A stretch of DNA of 64,000 nt from Elephas maximus indicus (GCF_024166365.1 NC_064822.1:105458823-105522822), one strand, 5' to 3'. Counted from the first letter of the stretch, positions 1-12,245 are shown. Notes: generated from the letters alone by a model not told the origin. Program-made: numbers and translations.

Positions 1-300
1 GAGTAATTCTTTTCAAAATGCAAGTCTAATCATGCTTTTTCCTGGCTTAAAATTCAATGACTTCAAACTGTCTTCTCAATAAGAACCAAAATTCTTAACA
101 AAGCTCTCTTCCTGGCTCTTGTTTACCCCTCTAGCCATACTTTCTGCCCCTCTGGCTTTTCCAGTTCCTCAAATGCACCAAGCTACTGTTCCTACCCAGA
201 ACCCTACCCTTGCTGCTCTATCTGCCCCAGCACTCCTCTCCACCTCCACTGTTCATCTCCTGGTTAAATTCTGCTCCTCCGTCTAGGCACCTGAAATGTT
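1..300 (+). repeat. L2-like relic
   Basis: C/T-rich sequence with phrases such as CTTTCTGCCCCTCTGGC resembling L2 3' regions. Weakly supported. Confidence 0.35.
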
Positions 301-404
301 TACCACCTAGCTCAGGGAGGTCACCTGGCCTGGCTCCATGCCTTTGCTGTCAGCTCCACTAGCACCCTGTTCTTCCCCTTTTCATACATGTCACCTTATT
401 TGTT

Positions 405-585
405 TGGCTGTACCAGTTAGTTATATGGCCTCCACAAGTCATTTTTGCCTTGGCTCATCACCTATAAAATGGAAAAATAATACCTATTTCATAGAGTTGT
501 TGAGAGAAATAATACGATATCCATACAAAACATCAGCACAGTGCCTGGCACACAGCAAGTGTTCAGTAAATACTCCTTATTTTCC
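405..585 (+). repeat. MIR SINE
   Basis: Core and 3' landmarks ATCACCTATAAAATGGAAAA and GTGCCTGGCACACAGCAAGT. Confidence 0.8.
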
Positions 586-892
586 CTGCTAGACTGTAAA
601 CTCCCGGAGGACAAGAGATGGTACTCCTCTTTTTTACTGTTGTATTCTCTTGCTTTTGCAGCTCCAACAAACAGCTGTTTGAGTGAGATGAAGTGATTTG
701 AATTCAACGGGATGGTGGTAGCATTCCACCCCGCACCCAAATTCATGCGTCCCAAATGAGGCATGAACATTGGAAATACCGTCCCTCCTACCTCTCTTTC
801 TATCCAAGGTATCACTACACCCCTCTCTTTCCATTCAACCCCTTTCCCTGCTACACCAGTCCAGTGAGGAGAAGAAAGCAATGAAAGGTGAG

Positions 893-937
893 GGGTGTGT
901 GTGTGTATCTGTGTCTGTGTGTGTATCTGTGTGTGTA
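893..937 (+). repeat. GT-rich simple repeat
   Basis: Interrupted GT tract (GTGTATCTGTGTCTG-type). Confidence 0.85.
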
Positions 938-1009
938 GAGAAGCAGGGTGTCCTGAACTATTGCTCTCTGGTTCTCTGGGTAGGTAGGCATCCTGGGGCT
1001 GCACCTGTA

Positions 1010-1165
1010 ATGGAAAAAGAATGGGATCTGGTGCCATAAAGTTTGGATTCGATTCCCGGCTCTCCCACTTATTAGAGGAAAGTTCTTGACCTGGTTATTC
1101 AATCTCCCACGTCTGGCGAAACCCACTCGCCGAGTGGTTCTGAGGATACAGAAAAGTACTAATGG
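1010..1165 (+). repeat. MIR-like fragment
   Basis: Phrases GGTGCCATAAAGTTTGGATT and CCCGGCTCTCCCACTTATTA fit the MIR 5' half. Confidence 0.5.
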
Positions 1166-1224
1166 CAGTGAAAGGGTTTCTTTCCTGGAACGCACCGTCC
1201 GAGGGTCAGTTATTATCATTACAT

Positions 1225-1510
1225 ACGGCCCTCGCAGCCTGGGCAGGAGGCAGGCGTGGTGGAGTTGGCCCGGGACAGCCAGCACCCGACCCCGCCCCGC
1301 ACCCCGCCCGCGGCACCGCTTCCTCGCCCCCGGAGCCGCTGATGGGATTTTATGCTAATGGAGTCGACACCAGTGGCCGCCCGAGCGCGTTCGCGCCCCG
1401 CCACCCCCGCCTCTCGAGGGAAGGGCCGCCGGCCTAGAAGTCGCAACAGAGGAACTGTCCCCGTCGATCCCTGAGCAGTGGGCGGGCGGAGACCCGGTCC
1501 TGGGCTGCGG
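1225..1510. promoter_or_regulatory. CpG-rich patch, possible promoter of the leftward neighbouring gene
   Basis: CpG dense and C-rich, in sharp contrast to its AT-richer flanks. It contains ATGCTAAT at 1352-1359 (octamer-like). In human the gene left of ASIC1 is RACGAP1 on the opposite strand, so this could be its promoter with transcription toward position 1. No recognisable RACGAP1 coding sequence is in the window, so the assignment rests on synteny only. Confidence 0.4.
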
Positions 1511-1651
1511 TCCGTCTGGCCATTGACCAGTGTTTGTCTTCATTCCCTCTCTCCTCTCGGCTTGTCTCCCGGTTCCTTCTCATTTGCTCTCTGTCTCTGG
1601 ATTTCTCACTTCCTACCACCACTCTTGGATTACTCTTCCCCCTGTCAATTA

Positions 1652-1848
1652 AAGGAGTCCTGGTTGTTCAGTGGTTAAGCGCTAGGCCACCAACCCAAAG
1701 GTTGGCAGTTGGAACCCACCATCTACTCTGCGGGAAAGAGATGTGGCAGTCTGCTTTCATAAAGGTTTACAGCCTTGGAAACCCTGTGGGGCAGTTGTAC
1801 TCTGTCGTATAGGGTCGCTACAGCAGTGTGTTTGGTTTTGGGTTTCTG
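1652..1848 (+). repeat. AfroSINE-type tRNA-derived SINE, long form
   Basis: Starts GGAGTCCTGGT, has the B-box region near GGTTGGCAGTT, the internal GAGATGTGGCAGTCTGCTT segment, and ends with a GGTTTTGGGTTT-like tail. Confidence 0.85.
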
Positions 1849-2009
1849 TCAATTAAACCAAGGAGTTTTGAGCACTTCCTATGTTCTAGGCAGTGTCCTA
1901 AGCACAGGGGGGAGGGTGGGGATGAGGTACAAAGACCAGTGTATAAAAACTGAATTCTCGGCAGAGTGTGGGGGTCGGACCATGTTCTGGGGGTTCAGGG
2001 AGAGAGAGC

Positions 2010-2330
2010 TGACTCCCGGCTGAGAATCGAGTTTACCTGAAGAAGGGGCATTTAAACTGAGCTTTGAAGGATGGCTAGGATCCCAAGAAGAGGGGAGGGG
2101 CGGGGCGGGGGGTGCAGGGACTGGAGGCGACGTGAACAGTGTGTGTTAAGAGAAAAGCGAAAAGTCGATCCACCGTGGCTGAAGTGCAAGGAACTTGGTT
2201 GGGGGGGGGCAGGAAGTAAAGCTGGCAGGAATTTTGAGACCACAGTGTGAGGGACCTTGAATACCAGGCCACATAAATTTAACCCTCCAGGCACTAATGA
2301 GCCATTGAAGGCTTTTGAACAAATGACATG
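2010..2330 (-). repeat. L2-like relic, reverse
   Basis: Phrases GCTTTGAAGGATGGCTAGG and GGACCTTGAATACCAGGCC match the reverse of the L2-type element also seen at 31440 and 51880. Confidence 0.5.
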
Positions 2331-2344
2331 CCTGTGCTTCTCCT

Positions 2345-2585
2345 ATTTCTATGAGAGACAGTATAGTGTTTAAATGCATGAGCTCCAAAGTTAGACTGCC
2401 TGGGCTCAAGTTCTACTTCCACCACCTGTGATTTCGTGTGATGGGCAACTTCTTTGTGCCTCAGTTTCCCCATCTATTAAATGGGGATGATAATAATAAT
2501 GTAAAGGGTTGTTGGGAAGATTAAATGAGGCAATGTCTGCAAAATTCTTAGTATAGTGCCTAGCATACAGTAAGTGCTTCATAGC
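2345..2585 (+). repeat. MIR SINE, nearly full length
   Basis: From CAGTATAGTGTTTAAATGC through CTCAGTTTCCCCATCTATTA to GCATACAGTAAGTGCTTCA. Confidence 0.88.
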
Positions 2586-2796
2586 CCACTGCCATTGAGT
2601 CAATTCCAACTCACAGCAAAGCTATAAAAAATATATATATTTAATGTAAAACTACCCCACAGGGATTTCAAGGCTGTGAATCTTTATGGAGACAGACTGC
2701 TGCATCTCTCTCCCTTGGAGAGGCTGATGGTTTCCAAACACCGATCTTTCCGTTAGCAGCCGAGTGCTTTAACCACTGCACCATCAGAGCTCCTTC
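2582..2796 (-). repeat. AfroSINE-type SINE, long form
   Basis: Reverse orientation. Ends in AGAGCTCCTT (the 5' head) and carries an AT microsatellite-like interruption at about 2624-2642. It sits directly at the 3' end of a MIR. Confidence 0.8.
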
Positions 2797-3194
2797 AAGT
2801 GCTCAATAGGTGTTAGGTATTATTATGTCTCCCTGCTTCTTTCCTCTCTTTCTTCTGCTGCCCCTTCCCTCATTGGAAAAAAAAAAAGAAGGAAACATTC
2901 CCAAATCTGCGGTTTCCCCATATTTAGCAATCACTCTCGCACACTCAGTAAAGTGTTGAACTGAATCAAAGTCTAATAAAATGGAGACCCTTCAGATCTG
3001 CTTAGGGAAGGAGGTGTAGTTATTTAGGTTCTGATCTCATCTCCACTAGATTCCAACCTCCTTAAAAACCGACCACAGCTTTTTCACCCCACCCTGTCTC
3101 TAAAAGATCTGACCCTCAATAGATCCAGGCTGTGTACCTGTGATTTTCCATCAGGCTTTATATAGAAGCTCCTCCATACCTTTATCCGGCCTCA

Positions 3195-3356
3195 GAATCC
3201 TCTGAAGGGTTTGTTAAAACCCAGATTGCTGGGCCCCACCCTAGAGTTTCTGATTCAGTAAACGTGGACTGGGGCTCAATAATTTGTATTTCTAACACAT
3301 TCCCAGATGAAGCTGATGCTACTGATTTGGGGGCTACACTTTGAGAACCACTATCC
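3195..3356 (+). repeat. MER5-type DNA transposon relic
   Basis: GGGCCCCACCCTAGAGTTTC, GATTCAGTAAACGTGGAC and ACACTTTGAGAACCACTAT fit the MER5A consensus as remembered (nonautonomous hAT). Confidence 0.75.
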
Positions 3357-3361
3357 AGCGG

Positions 3362-3645
3362 CTCCGCAGCTGCTTCTGTCAAGATTACAGTCTAGGAGAC
3401 CCTATGGGCAGGGACGGATTACCCAATAAGAAAGGTACCAACGGGCTTAGTTGCGTTCACTTACTAATCTGTAGTGAACAACTTCACATGAGTTTCACCA
3501 CACATACCTTGCCTACTGTAAGCCTGTGCATACCTTGTTTACTGGTTAATACATTCCTGCCTATGGGGCAGTTTTACTCTGCCACATGGGGTCGCTATGA
3601 GTCGAAAACCGACTCGAAGGCACATAACAACTACAACAAGCTCTG
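3362..3645 (+). repeat. AfroSINE-type SINE fragment interrupted by a 148-bp insert
   Basis: The body runs to CCTATGGGCAG at 3401-3411 and resumes at CCTATGGGGCAG, 3560-3571, with a 3' end in (AAC)n. The intervening 3412-3559 belongs to neither. Confidence 0.6.
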
Positions 3646-4029
3646 TAATAGATGTGTTGAATGGCTATACCCAGGAAGGAAAAGTAGCCTCACCGTCCCC
3701 TTCCCAAGATTTGGTCACCAAAGGCCAAAACATGTGGACCCAAAGCTTAGAATTATGGGGAGTGGGACTGATGGAATTTTTTTTTTTTAACTTCCCAGAT
3801 AATTCTGATAAGCAAACATGTTCGGGACCCACTGGCCTTCCACTGTCCCTCATCCACCCCTCCTCCCACACACACACTCCTGTCCTTCTCAGCTAACACT
3901 GGCCCTGAGCAAGGGCCACTCCTTGCCTGGACTTTACTCAGGAGACACTCTGCTATTTAGGTAAATAGTAACAGCAAGTACCACTTCTACTGTTAACCCT
4001 GAAAGTCCTGCAAAGAGCCAGTGGTACAA

Positions 4030-4190
4030 AGAGCTAGGACTCCAGAGTCAGACCTGGAGTCAAATCTCAGCTTCCTCCCTCTCTACTCAACCCTCACCTG
4101 GGCTTCTGTTACCTGGAGTGTTAAATGAGAATAATGGAACCTACTTCATAAGGTTAGTTTGAGAATTAATGGGAGGTTATAGATGCAAAG
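4030..4190 (+). repeat. MIR SINE
   Basis: GACTCCAGAGTCAGACCTGG, CTTCTGTTACCTGGAGTG and the AATGAGAATAATGG core order fit MIR. Confidence 0.6.
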
Positions 4191-4651
4191 CTCCCTTCCT
4201 CAATCACTGCTATATCCTCAGAACTTCACCATGTATTTTCTCATTGGATTCTCCCAATAAGTAGAAAAGGCATTATTCTGTTCCCACAGGGAAGGACATG
4301 TTCTACTTATTCTATTCCCATGGGGAAGGAAATATTCAACTGTTGGTTCCCTTTCATTTTACAAATGAGGAAGCTGAGTCTCACAGAAGTTAAATGACTT
4401 GCCTAGAGTCTGCGCAGTCAGTATATATGGGAAGGGGCTTGAAGCTGCTCCTCCACACTCACCCCTCTGGTTATTCTTTTGACATCTCCTCACCTTATGT
4501 CCCTTTTGAAGCTACTCTAGGCGTGTTTTACCTAAATTCAAATGACAGGGTAGGAGTTCCCAGCACCTTTTGGAGATTGTCCTCTTCTGCTGCCCCCCAA
4601 ACCCTCTGCTTGCAACTTCCTCCTTATTCAGTCCCCTGCAGGACTGATACT

Positions 4652-4868
4652 AAGGAGCCCTGGTGGTGCAGCAGTTCACTGCTTGGCTGGGCTGCTAACC
4701 AAAAGGCTGGTTGTTCAAACCCACCCAGCTGCTCCACGAGAGAAAGACGTGGCAATCTGCTTCCATAAAGATCACAGCCAAGAAAACCCTATGGGGCAGT
4801 TCTACTCCATCTCATGGGATTGGTATGAGTCAAAAATTGATTCAGGGGCACCTAACAACAACAACAAC
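4652..4868 (+). repeat. AfroSINE-type SINE, long form
   Basis: Complete from GGAGCCCTGGTGG to CACCTAACAACAACAACAAC. Confidence 0.9.
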
Positions 4869-5336
4869 AGGTCTGATACTGGCAATCCCTGTGGCAAATT
4901 TCCATCCTGACTTCAAATTCTGATGCAGCTCCCCTTTTCTAGCTGTGTGAGTTTGAACAGGTCTCTTCCCCTCTCCAGGCCTCAGTCTCCTCATCTGTAA
5001 CATGAGGAGTGGTTTAGATTTTTGGCTCCCAAGTTGTAGCAGCCTTGAAATGATCACAAGAGATTCATCCTTTGGACTGAATAAAGACTACGTGTAACCC
5101 ATCTGTGTGTAACTGATTTATACACGTATGTGACTGCTGGGAGATGAATAAAATAGAAATGAGTTTTAATGATATGATCCAAAGCTCAGTAATTATGTAT
5201 TTTCTCCATCAAAAGTTATTAAAAATTCAACTACTATCATGTCAGAGCCAGGGAAAATTTTTGGAATTAAATTTGTTAGAAACGGCTGGTCTAAATATCC
5301 CCTGAAGGTCCTTTAAGCTGCCATCCTACACAGCCA

Positions 5337-5543
5337 CCAAAAACCAGTTGCTGTAGAGTCTGTTCCAATTCATGGAGACCCCATGTGTGTCAGAGTAGAA
5401 CTGTGCTCCTTAGGGTTTTCAATGGTCAATGTTTCAGAAGTAGTGCCAGGCCTTTCTTCCTAGAACCCTATGGGTAGACTCGAACCTCCAAGCTTTAGGT
5501 TAGCAGCTGAGCTTGTTAACCATTTATACCACACTGGGACTCC
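5337..5543 (-). repeat. AfroSINE-type SINE, long form, diverged
   Basis: Reverse copy; the 5' head is at the right end (CACACTGGGACTCC). Confidence 0.75.
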
Positions 5544-5813
5544 ATGCAGTCACAAAGGAGAAGAGATTTTGGGCCACCACAGGGCACTTCGGCCCTTGAA
5601 GTGTGGAAACTGTGGCCCCTGGGGAAGAAGCTTGCTTCAAACTGGGAGAGGGGTAGGGCCAAGTTTCCGATCTTCGGTCTACAGATTACAGTTGAGATCT
5701 CTAATACCAAGGCTCTGTAAGGGAGATGTAGCTCCAGAGCTGTGGAGATAAGGGGCTCAGAGGGGACAGTGACCTGCCCCAGGTCACACAGCACTATGTA
5801 TATACCCTTGCAC

Positions 5814-5972
5814 AGGGGCTCCTGTGGTACTGAATGGTACTTCACAGCTGGATAGTCCTTGAGTTCAAGCTCCAGACTTGCCACATAGAAAGTTTCTCAA
5901 ATTTCACCGCAGCTATCTATAGGGTCGCTATGAGTCGGAATCGACGCGACGACACTGGGTTTGGTTTTTGGT
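5814..5972 (+). repeat. AfroSINE-type SINE, rearranged
   Basis: The 3' part (TATAGGGTCGCTATGAGTCG at about 5919, then TTTGGTTTTTGG) is well kept. The 5' part is barely recognisable, so the copy is either highly diverged or composite. Confidence 0.5.
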
Positions 5973-7120
5973 TGGTTATCCTCAGAAAGGGGAAAGGGAC
6001 TAAGAGGAATGAAGGGTACCTAATGGCAAAGGTGGCCATGCCAAGTTAAAAGTCCTCCACATGAACCGTGGACATTCAGGGAATTGATGGAGACCTGGAG
6101 TCAGGGAAGCCTTTCTGGAGGTGGACTTGAGGACAATCAGAGAGGAGAGGGAAAGTCACTAAAGCTGAGAGATCTGTCTGAAAAGGGGTAATTATGAGAA
6201 GGCCTTTGCCAAGATTCAAGGCCTGTCTTGCCTGGCAGTAGGAGGCAGCAACCAGAGGCCATGGCTGGAAGGGAGGACAGGAGAAACCAGCACTCTTCTC
6301 TCACCATCCCTCCTCAGTGAACCCTGCGCAGAGGGCTGACCCAGCTCAGACTCTCCAGTCAGGAGTTTCTGTCCTGGAAGGGCCACAGAAGCTCAGATAG
6401 AGTACACACACACAAATCCCCAGAGGCTGAGGTAAGGCCCTAGCATACATAAACTCAGAATACAGAAAACTTTCCAGTCCAATCTGAAGGTGCACTCAGA
6501 CAGACAGATGGTCTCTGTGATGGGACATAGGGACTCTACCCTGAGACAGACAGACACACACATACACATACACACAAGTTCAGGGTTAGTTTTAGCAGGA
6601 CAAATGAAGAAGGAGGACAAATGATCCTCAGACCACAACACTGGACTCTGCCTGCTTCACTCCTGCTCTACATGAGCCATTCATTCCCCCTCCCTGGCCA
6701 AGCTCCACTCATCTGCTGCTCCTCCTCATGGCCCCCCAGCTGACCCCAACATCAAATTCCTTCGCACCTTCACTGTGCCCCACCTTGCCTCTCTCCTCCT
6801 TGCCTGGTCTCTGGGCACCATCCCTGTCTCCCAGGCCAAGTGTACCCCAAGCCCTGCTCCATCCGCCCCCACTTCTGGTTCTTCCTGGATGCCATTCTGA
6901 GGCTGGCCAAGCCTGAGCGCTCATCTACAGAAAAGCCCAGAAGGAGAGGCAGCCAAAGGAGCAGGAGGCATTCATATTGGCAAGGCTTCACTGGGCAGCA
7001 GAGAGGGCAGCAGGACAGGCAGGCAGGCCAGCCATCCTGAGAGCGTAGGCACACCCTGTCTTCCTCATCTCAAAAGGACTATCTCCCAAGCTTGGAAGTT
7101 TGGCTCCAATACAGGGCACA

Positions 7121-7323
7121 CAAGGACCCCTGGTGGCACAACTGTTAAGTGCTCAGCTGCTAATTGAAAGGTTGTCAGTTCGAACCCACCCAGCAGATCT
7201 TCTGAAGAAAGACCTGCTAATGCTGCTTCTGAAAATTTATTTAGGAAACCCTATGGGGCAGGTCTCCTCTGTCACATGGAGTCTCTGTGAGGTGAAAATC
7301 AACAAGAGGGCACCTAACAACAC
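7121..7323 (+). repeat. AfroSINE-type SINE, long form
   Basis: Head AAGGACCCCTGGTGGCACA, B-box GTTCGAACCC, 3' end GCACCTAACAACAC. Confidence 0.85.
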
Positions 7324-8014
7324 AGGGCACACACACACCTGGGTCTGATCCCTGTCTGTCCTGCAGAGATCTATCTTCCCTGTCAGCTCCCCCAGGGCCT
7401 GCTTCCTCATTGCCCACCAATCCTTTCCATCTGTTTTCACAGGGGAACACTCAGTCATGGGGGTGTAGAGGGGCTGACTTCCTCCCCCCCCAAAAAAAGA
7501 CTCCCAAACTTTTGAGTCTCTTTCAGCCTTCTAGAGAAAGGCCATATCAAATCTGAGATCCCTACAGCTGCCCCATTTATGGCCCAACCCCTCTACCTCC
7601 CTCCCATCTAGTTCCTTCTGCTCCTCAGTGCCTCCCTTCCACCTCCATGAAGCCTTCAAGGCTGGGAGGGAGGTCAGAATTGGAGCCCATCCTGGCAAAA
7701 TGAGAAAAGATTAGAGCAATACATTTGCTGTCAGTGGCAATAAGGCTGCCTGAGCAGGGGAGGAGGAATATTTTATTTCAGGCTCTCCAGGGGTCTTGAT
7801 GGAGGAGCACTGGCAGCCTGCAGCCTCAGGCCTGATGGAGCACAGAGGGCCAGTCCCAGCGCCAGCCAACTGGGGACCCCTGAGTCCCAGCCCTCTTATC
7901 TCCATGTCGACCCCATCCTCCACAGTTACCCGCAGGGTTCCAGCTCCCCCGTCTCTTCCCTCCTTTCATTTCTCCCTCTCCACTGCCAAACTTATTTCCT
8001 GCAGCAGTTTTCTA

Positions 8015-8275
8015 CCCGGTGCGGGTGATGGAACAGAAAGAACACTGCTCTGGGGGCTGGAGACTGGGCCTGGGTTCTAACCCCCTACTGCTTCCAAGCA
8101 CTAAGGGACTTCATGCAAGTCATTCAGCCTCTCTGAGCCTTGGGGCAGCAGGGGTAGGGGAGAGAACATGGCATTTGGCATCCCAAGACCTGGGGTCATC
8201 TCAACCACTCACTGCTTCATTGGTCTTGGGAAACATCATTTATACTCCCTGAGCTCCTGTTAATTCATCTATAAA
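8015..8275 (+). repeat. MIR-like SINE pieces
   Basis: GGCCTGGGTTCTAACC, CAGCCTCTCTGAGCCT and a second 3' piece with CATCTATAAAATGGGAGTG. Confidence 0.5.
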
Positions 8276-9029
8276 ATGGGAGTGAAGCAAATAATAAGGC
8301 TTATGTCCTTGGGTGGTGCTGAGTCCCAACAAAGCAGTAAAGAATTGTGAGAAGAGCACGGTCTCCTTACTACTCGGAATCGTGCTATGTTCCGTGACCG
8401 GAGGCTGAGTCTGGGCTTCACAAGGCTCCAGAAGAGATCCAGCTCTAGGATCCCAGTTCTGGGTTTTGCTCTCCACAGTGTGGGGAGGGCTAGTCCCTCT
8501 GGGAAAGGAGGACCAGGTGATTTCTTGGTCTTACAAGCTGGTCTGATGAGACCAGCTCTTAGCTTTCCTCTGACCAATCCTGAAAGACATTCTGGGGAGG
8601 TTGTTTAGAAGCAGCCGGCCACTATTGTCTCCTCCCTAACTCCTCCCACCCTCATTTCCACAAGTGAAGGGTGCCCCCTGCAGTCGTGGCAGCTCTGCCT
8701 GGATGCAGAGCGAAACAAACAACTTTGGCTCAGGTGAATGGCCAAGGTGCTGAGGAGGAGAGGGTACAGGAGGCCAGGGATGGCACTGACATTTATTGAG
8801 GAGCCACCACATACCAAGCACTAAGCAGTGTTTTTCATACATCTGGTCTGTAACCACCAGAGGACATAAAGGTTGAATAGCTTGCCCGTTGTTACCAGCT
8901 AGAAGGAACCTAGGTGGGCCAGATTCCACCACTCCATGCTACCTCCTGCTGGAGCAGAGGACTAGAGGCCTCTGTCTCATGGCTGAGGTGGCCCCACATG
9001 GCTGAGCTGGCAAACTTGGCAGGACTTTA

Positions 9030-9233
9030 CCCATTTGCTGTTGAGTTGATTCTGATTCAAAGCGACTGTCTGTATAGGACAGAGTAGAACTGCCCCACAG
9101 GGTTTCAAAGGCTGTACGTGTTTAGGGAAGCGGACTGCCACATTTTTCTCCTCCAGAGGTGCTGGTAGGTTTAAATTGCAAACCTTTCAGTTAGCATCTG
9201 AGTGCCTTAACCACGGTGCCACTAGGGCTCCTT
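9030..9233 (-). repeat. AfroSINE-type SINE, long form
   Basis: Reverse copy with head at 9233 (CACTAGGGCTCCTT). Confidence 0.85.
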
Positions 9234-9362
9234 GGCAGATTTTTAAACCATAGTTTTCTCATCTGTTAAAGAGGGATAGCACTTCTTGACTAATCTAGCA
9301 CAGAAAATGCTTTGGAAAGTGTAAAGCCCTGCACAAATTTATAATGCATTATACCTCCATGA

Positions 9363-9566
9363 AGGAGCCCTGGTGGCACAATGATTAGGTGTACAGGTGC
9401 TAACCAAAAGGTTGGCATTTCGAATCCACCCGGCAGTTCTGTGGAAGAAAGACCTGGCAATCTGTTCCCATAAAGATTATAGCCTAGAAGGCCCTATGGG
9501 GCAGTTCTACTCTGTCACATGGGGTTGTTATGAGTCAAAAATTGACTCAATGGCATCCAACAACAG
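9363..9566 (+). repeat. AfroSINE-type SINE, long form
   Basis: Complete copy, 130 bases after the opposite-strand copy at 9030-9233, so the two form an inverted pair. Confidence 0.88.
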
Positions 9567-9820
9567 TACCTCCAGGCACTCCTTTTCTGGTTCCAGCCTC
9601 ATTTCCCACTGCTTCCCTGCATGACCTTCTCCTCCAGCTAAGTCAACTCACTTCATTTTCCGTCTGAAACAAGCTGATTCATGTCTTCCTCTTTTCCCAA
9701 TGCCTATCCAGATCTAACCAATCCTTCAAGGCCTAGATTAGAGGCCACCTCCTCCATGGGGTCTTCTCTATCACCTCAACCCACAGTGGCAATAAGCATA
9801 GGCTGTCTTGACTTAGCATT

Positions 9821-10362
9821 AGCTTTTTTTTTTTTTTTTTAAATTGTGGTAAAAGATATACAACAAAACATTTGCCATTTTAACCATTTTTTAAGTGTGC
9901 AATTCAGAAACATTAATTACATTCACCGTGTTGTACAACCATTTTCAAATGGTTTTCATCTCCCTAAACAGAAACTCAGTACTCCTTAAGTGGTAACTCT
10001 GCATTTCTCCCTCCCCTAGCTCGGGTATCTACTAACAGACTTTGTCTCTGTGTATTTGCCTATTCTGGATATTTCATATAAGTGGGATCATACAATATTT
10101 GTCCTTTGATTTCTGACTTATTTCACTTAGCACAATGTTTTCAAAGTTCATTCATGTTATAGCATGTATTTTGCTTTATGCCTGAATAATATTCTATTGT
10201 ATGTATGTACCACATTTTATTTATCCATTCATCTGTTGATGGATGCTTGGGTTGTTTCCACTTTTTTGCTATTGTGAATAATGCTAAAATGAAATTGGTG
10301 TACAAGTATCCCTTTGAGTCACTGCTTTCAATATTTTCAAGTATATAACTAGGATTGCCAGG
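9821..10362 (-). repeat. L1 LINE 3' end
   Basis: Starts with a T20 run (reverse poly-A) and contains L1 3' landmarks such as TTTGCTATTGTGAATAATGCT and CATTTTATTTATCCATTCAT. About 540 bases, an older mammalian L1 by its divergence. Confidence 0.85.
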
Positions 10363-10669
10363 GCTTCACTGTTTCTTTGCAGGACCTCTGTAATATCCAA
10401 CCAACTGTTCTCTTGTCTCCCACCCCCTACGCTATGTGACGCCTCTCGTTCCTGGTTCTTCTCCCATCTCTTTGACCAATCTTTCTCAGTTCCCTTTGTC
10501 TTTTCATCCTCCTTTCCTACCTCCCCTCCTTCTGTTCACCCTTTAAATTTGGGTGAACCCCCTAAGGCTTTGTTCTTGGCCATCCTCATAATGGTAACAC
10601 AATAACAAGAGCAAAGTAAAAACAACTAAGATTTAATGGTGTCTAAGTTGACGCAGTGGGTTTGGCGTT

Positions 10670-10827
10670 TTGGTTTGGATGGTGGCATAGTGTTTAAGGG
10701 CTGTTCCGCTAATCAAAAAGTTGGCAGTTCGAATCTACCAGCCACTCCTTGGAAGCTCTAGGGGGCAGTTCTGCTCTGTCCTACAGGGTTGCTATGAGTC
10801 TGAATTGACTCCGCAATGGAGTTATAA
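10670..10827 (+). repeat. AfroSINE-type SINE, short form
   Basis: Lacks the internal 45-nt segment: CCACTCCTTGGAAGCTC is the junction. The 5' head is altered. Confidence 0.7.
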
Positions 10828-10837
10828 GGTACAAAAG

Positions 10838-11045
10838 GAGCCCTGGTGGTGTAGTGGTTAAGCACTTGACTGCTAACTGAGAGGTCAGCAGTTCAAAACC
10901 ACCAGCTGCTCTGCAGGAGAAGGATGTGGCAGTCTGCTTCCCTAAAGATTTACACCCTTGGAAACCCTATGGGGCAGCTCTACTCTGTCCTATAGGGTCG
11001 CTATGAGTCAGAATCAACTCGATGGCAATGAGTTTTTGGGTATAG
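10838..11045 (+). repeat. AfroSINE-type SINE, long form, with target-site duplication
   Basis: Flanked by perfect 10-bp repeats GGTACAAAAG at 10828-10837 and 11046-11055. It inserted directly behind the short copy. Confidence 0.92.
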
Positions 11046-11059
11046 GGTACAAAAGATCT

Positions 11060-12040
11060 TCACATGTATTTTTATTTGATTACATGAGGTAAGCTATTAT
11101 CCTACATTTAATAGAAGTCAATTCTAACTCCATGGAGTCTCTGAAAACTGTTTTTCCTTTTTTATTTTCATTGCCACTGCCCTAATTCAGGCCCTTAATA
11201 CCTCATCTTAGGCCCCTGCTTCAGTGCCTGGCTGACAATCTTAGTAGTCGATGAGAAGGAAAGGATGTAGTTCCAGTCCACCAACTGACCAAGGGCTTTA
11301 GACTTAACTGAATCAGACCAAGCCCCACTCAGAACAGTAGTTACACAGTGGGCTGTACTGTGAAGATAAGGTACTCAGAACTAGAATCATTTTAGGGAAA
11401 ATGCTAGGGTCACAAACAAAAAATCAGAACCAGTGACTGGTCAGAGAGTAAAGAGGATAGTCCCTGATGGCAAAGGGTGAAGAGCTGCATAACAAATTCC
11501 AGGAGGATCTCCTTGAAAATACCTCCTGCCAAGACTTGTGTGACCAGTGCCAAATCATGCCCAGTCAATTCAATCTGCCATCTCGGCCCATTGAAGAAGG
11601 TAAAGTTCAACTCTCTTGTTTAAGTCAGGAAAATCCTACCCCTGGGAAGAAAATAAGAACAAAGAAAATAATACTAGGAATATTGAATTAAAAAATCTAA
11701 ACTTGTGGCATTGTTTTTGTAATAGGTTTTTAAAATCATTGTGGATATTATGTGTTTTGTCAGCTTTTAAATGTGTTTAAAGCTTTTATGAAAACTTGAT
11801 GTATTAGATTTATGAAGAACTTAATTGATTTCATTTGCAATCAATGTTTAAATATTTGGAGAAATATAATTTGCTAAATTCATAAGTTCTTAATTTATTT
11901 GTGGTATAAGTATGAGAATATTTAGGGGAATGTTAATAATTGAATAGAGATTAATAAGTTGGATATCAAAGTACGAAAAATAATGAGTATTCCTTTCCAT
12001 ACCCTAAAGGGGCCTGAGACATTAAAGAATTTATCATCCT
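11060..12040. other. Intergenic stretch with a low-GC block
   Basis: 11165-11215 carries an L2-like phrase. 11250-11690 is unrecognised. 11690-12000 is strongly AT-rich with long T runs and no recognisable repeat or gene. Confidence 0.4.
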
Positions 12041-12089
12041 AAGTTTCCCATCTCTGATTTCTGCTGTCTTCAATTTATTCACATTCTAT

Positions 12090-12245
12090 TGCCAACACCT
12101 CTGAGCCTCCATTTCCTCATCTATAAAATGGAATGATAATACTATCTATCTAAGAGGATGGCTGTAAGGATTTAATGAAATAATACACACGTGGTACTTA
12201 GAACAATGCCCAGCACCTGGAGGCTCCATAAATGTTGGCTACCTT
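12090..12245 (+). repeat. MIR SINE 3' half
   Basis: CCATTTCCTCATCTATAAAA, AATGCCCAGCACCTGG and CATAAATGTTGGCTAC. Confidence 0.8.
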
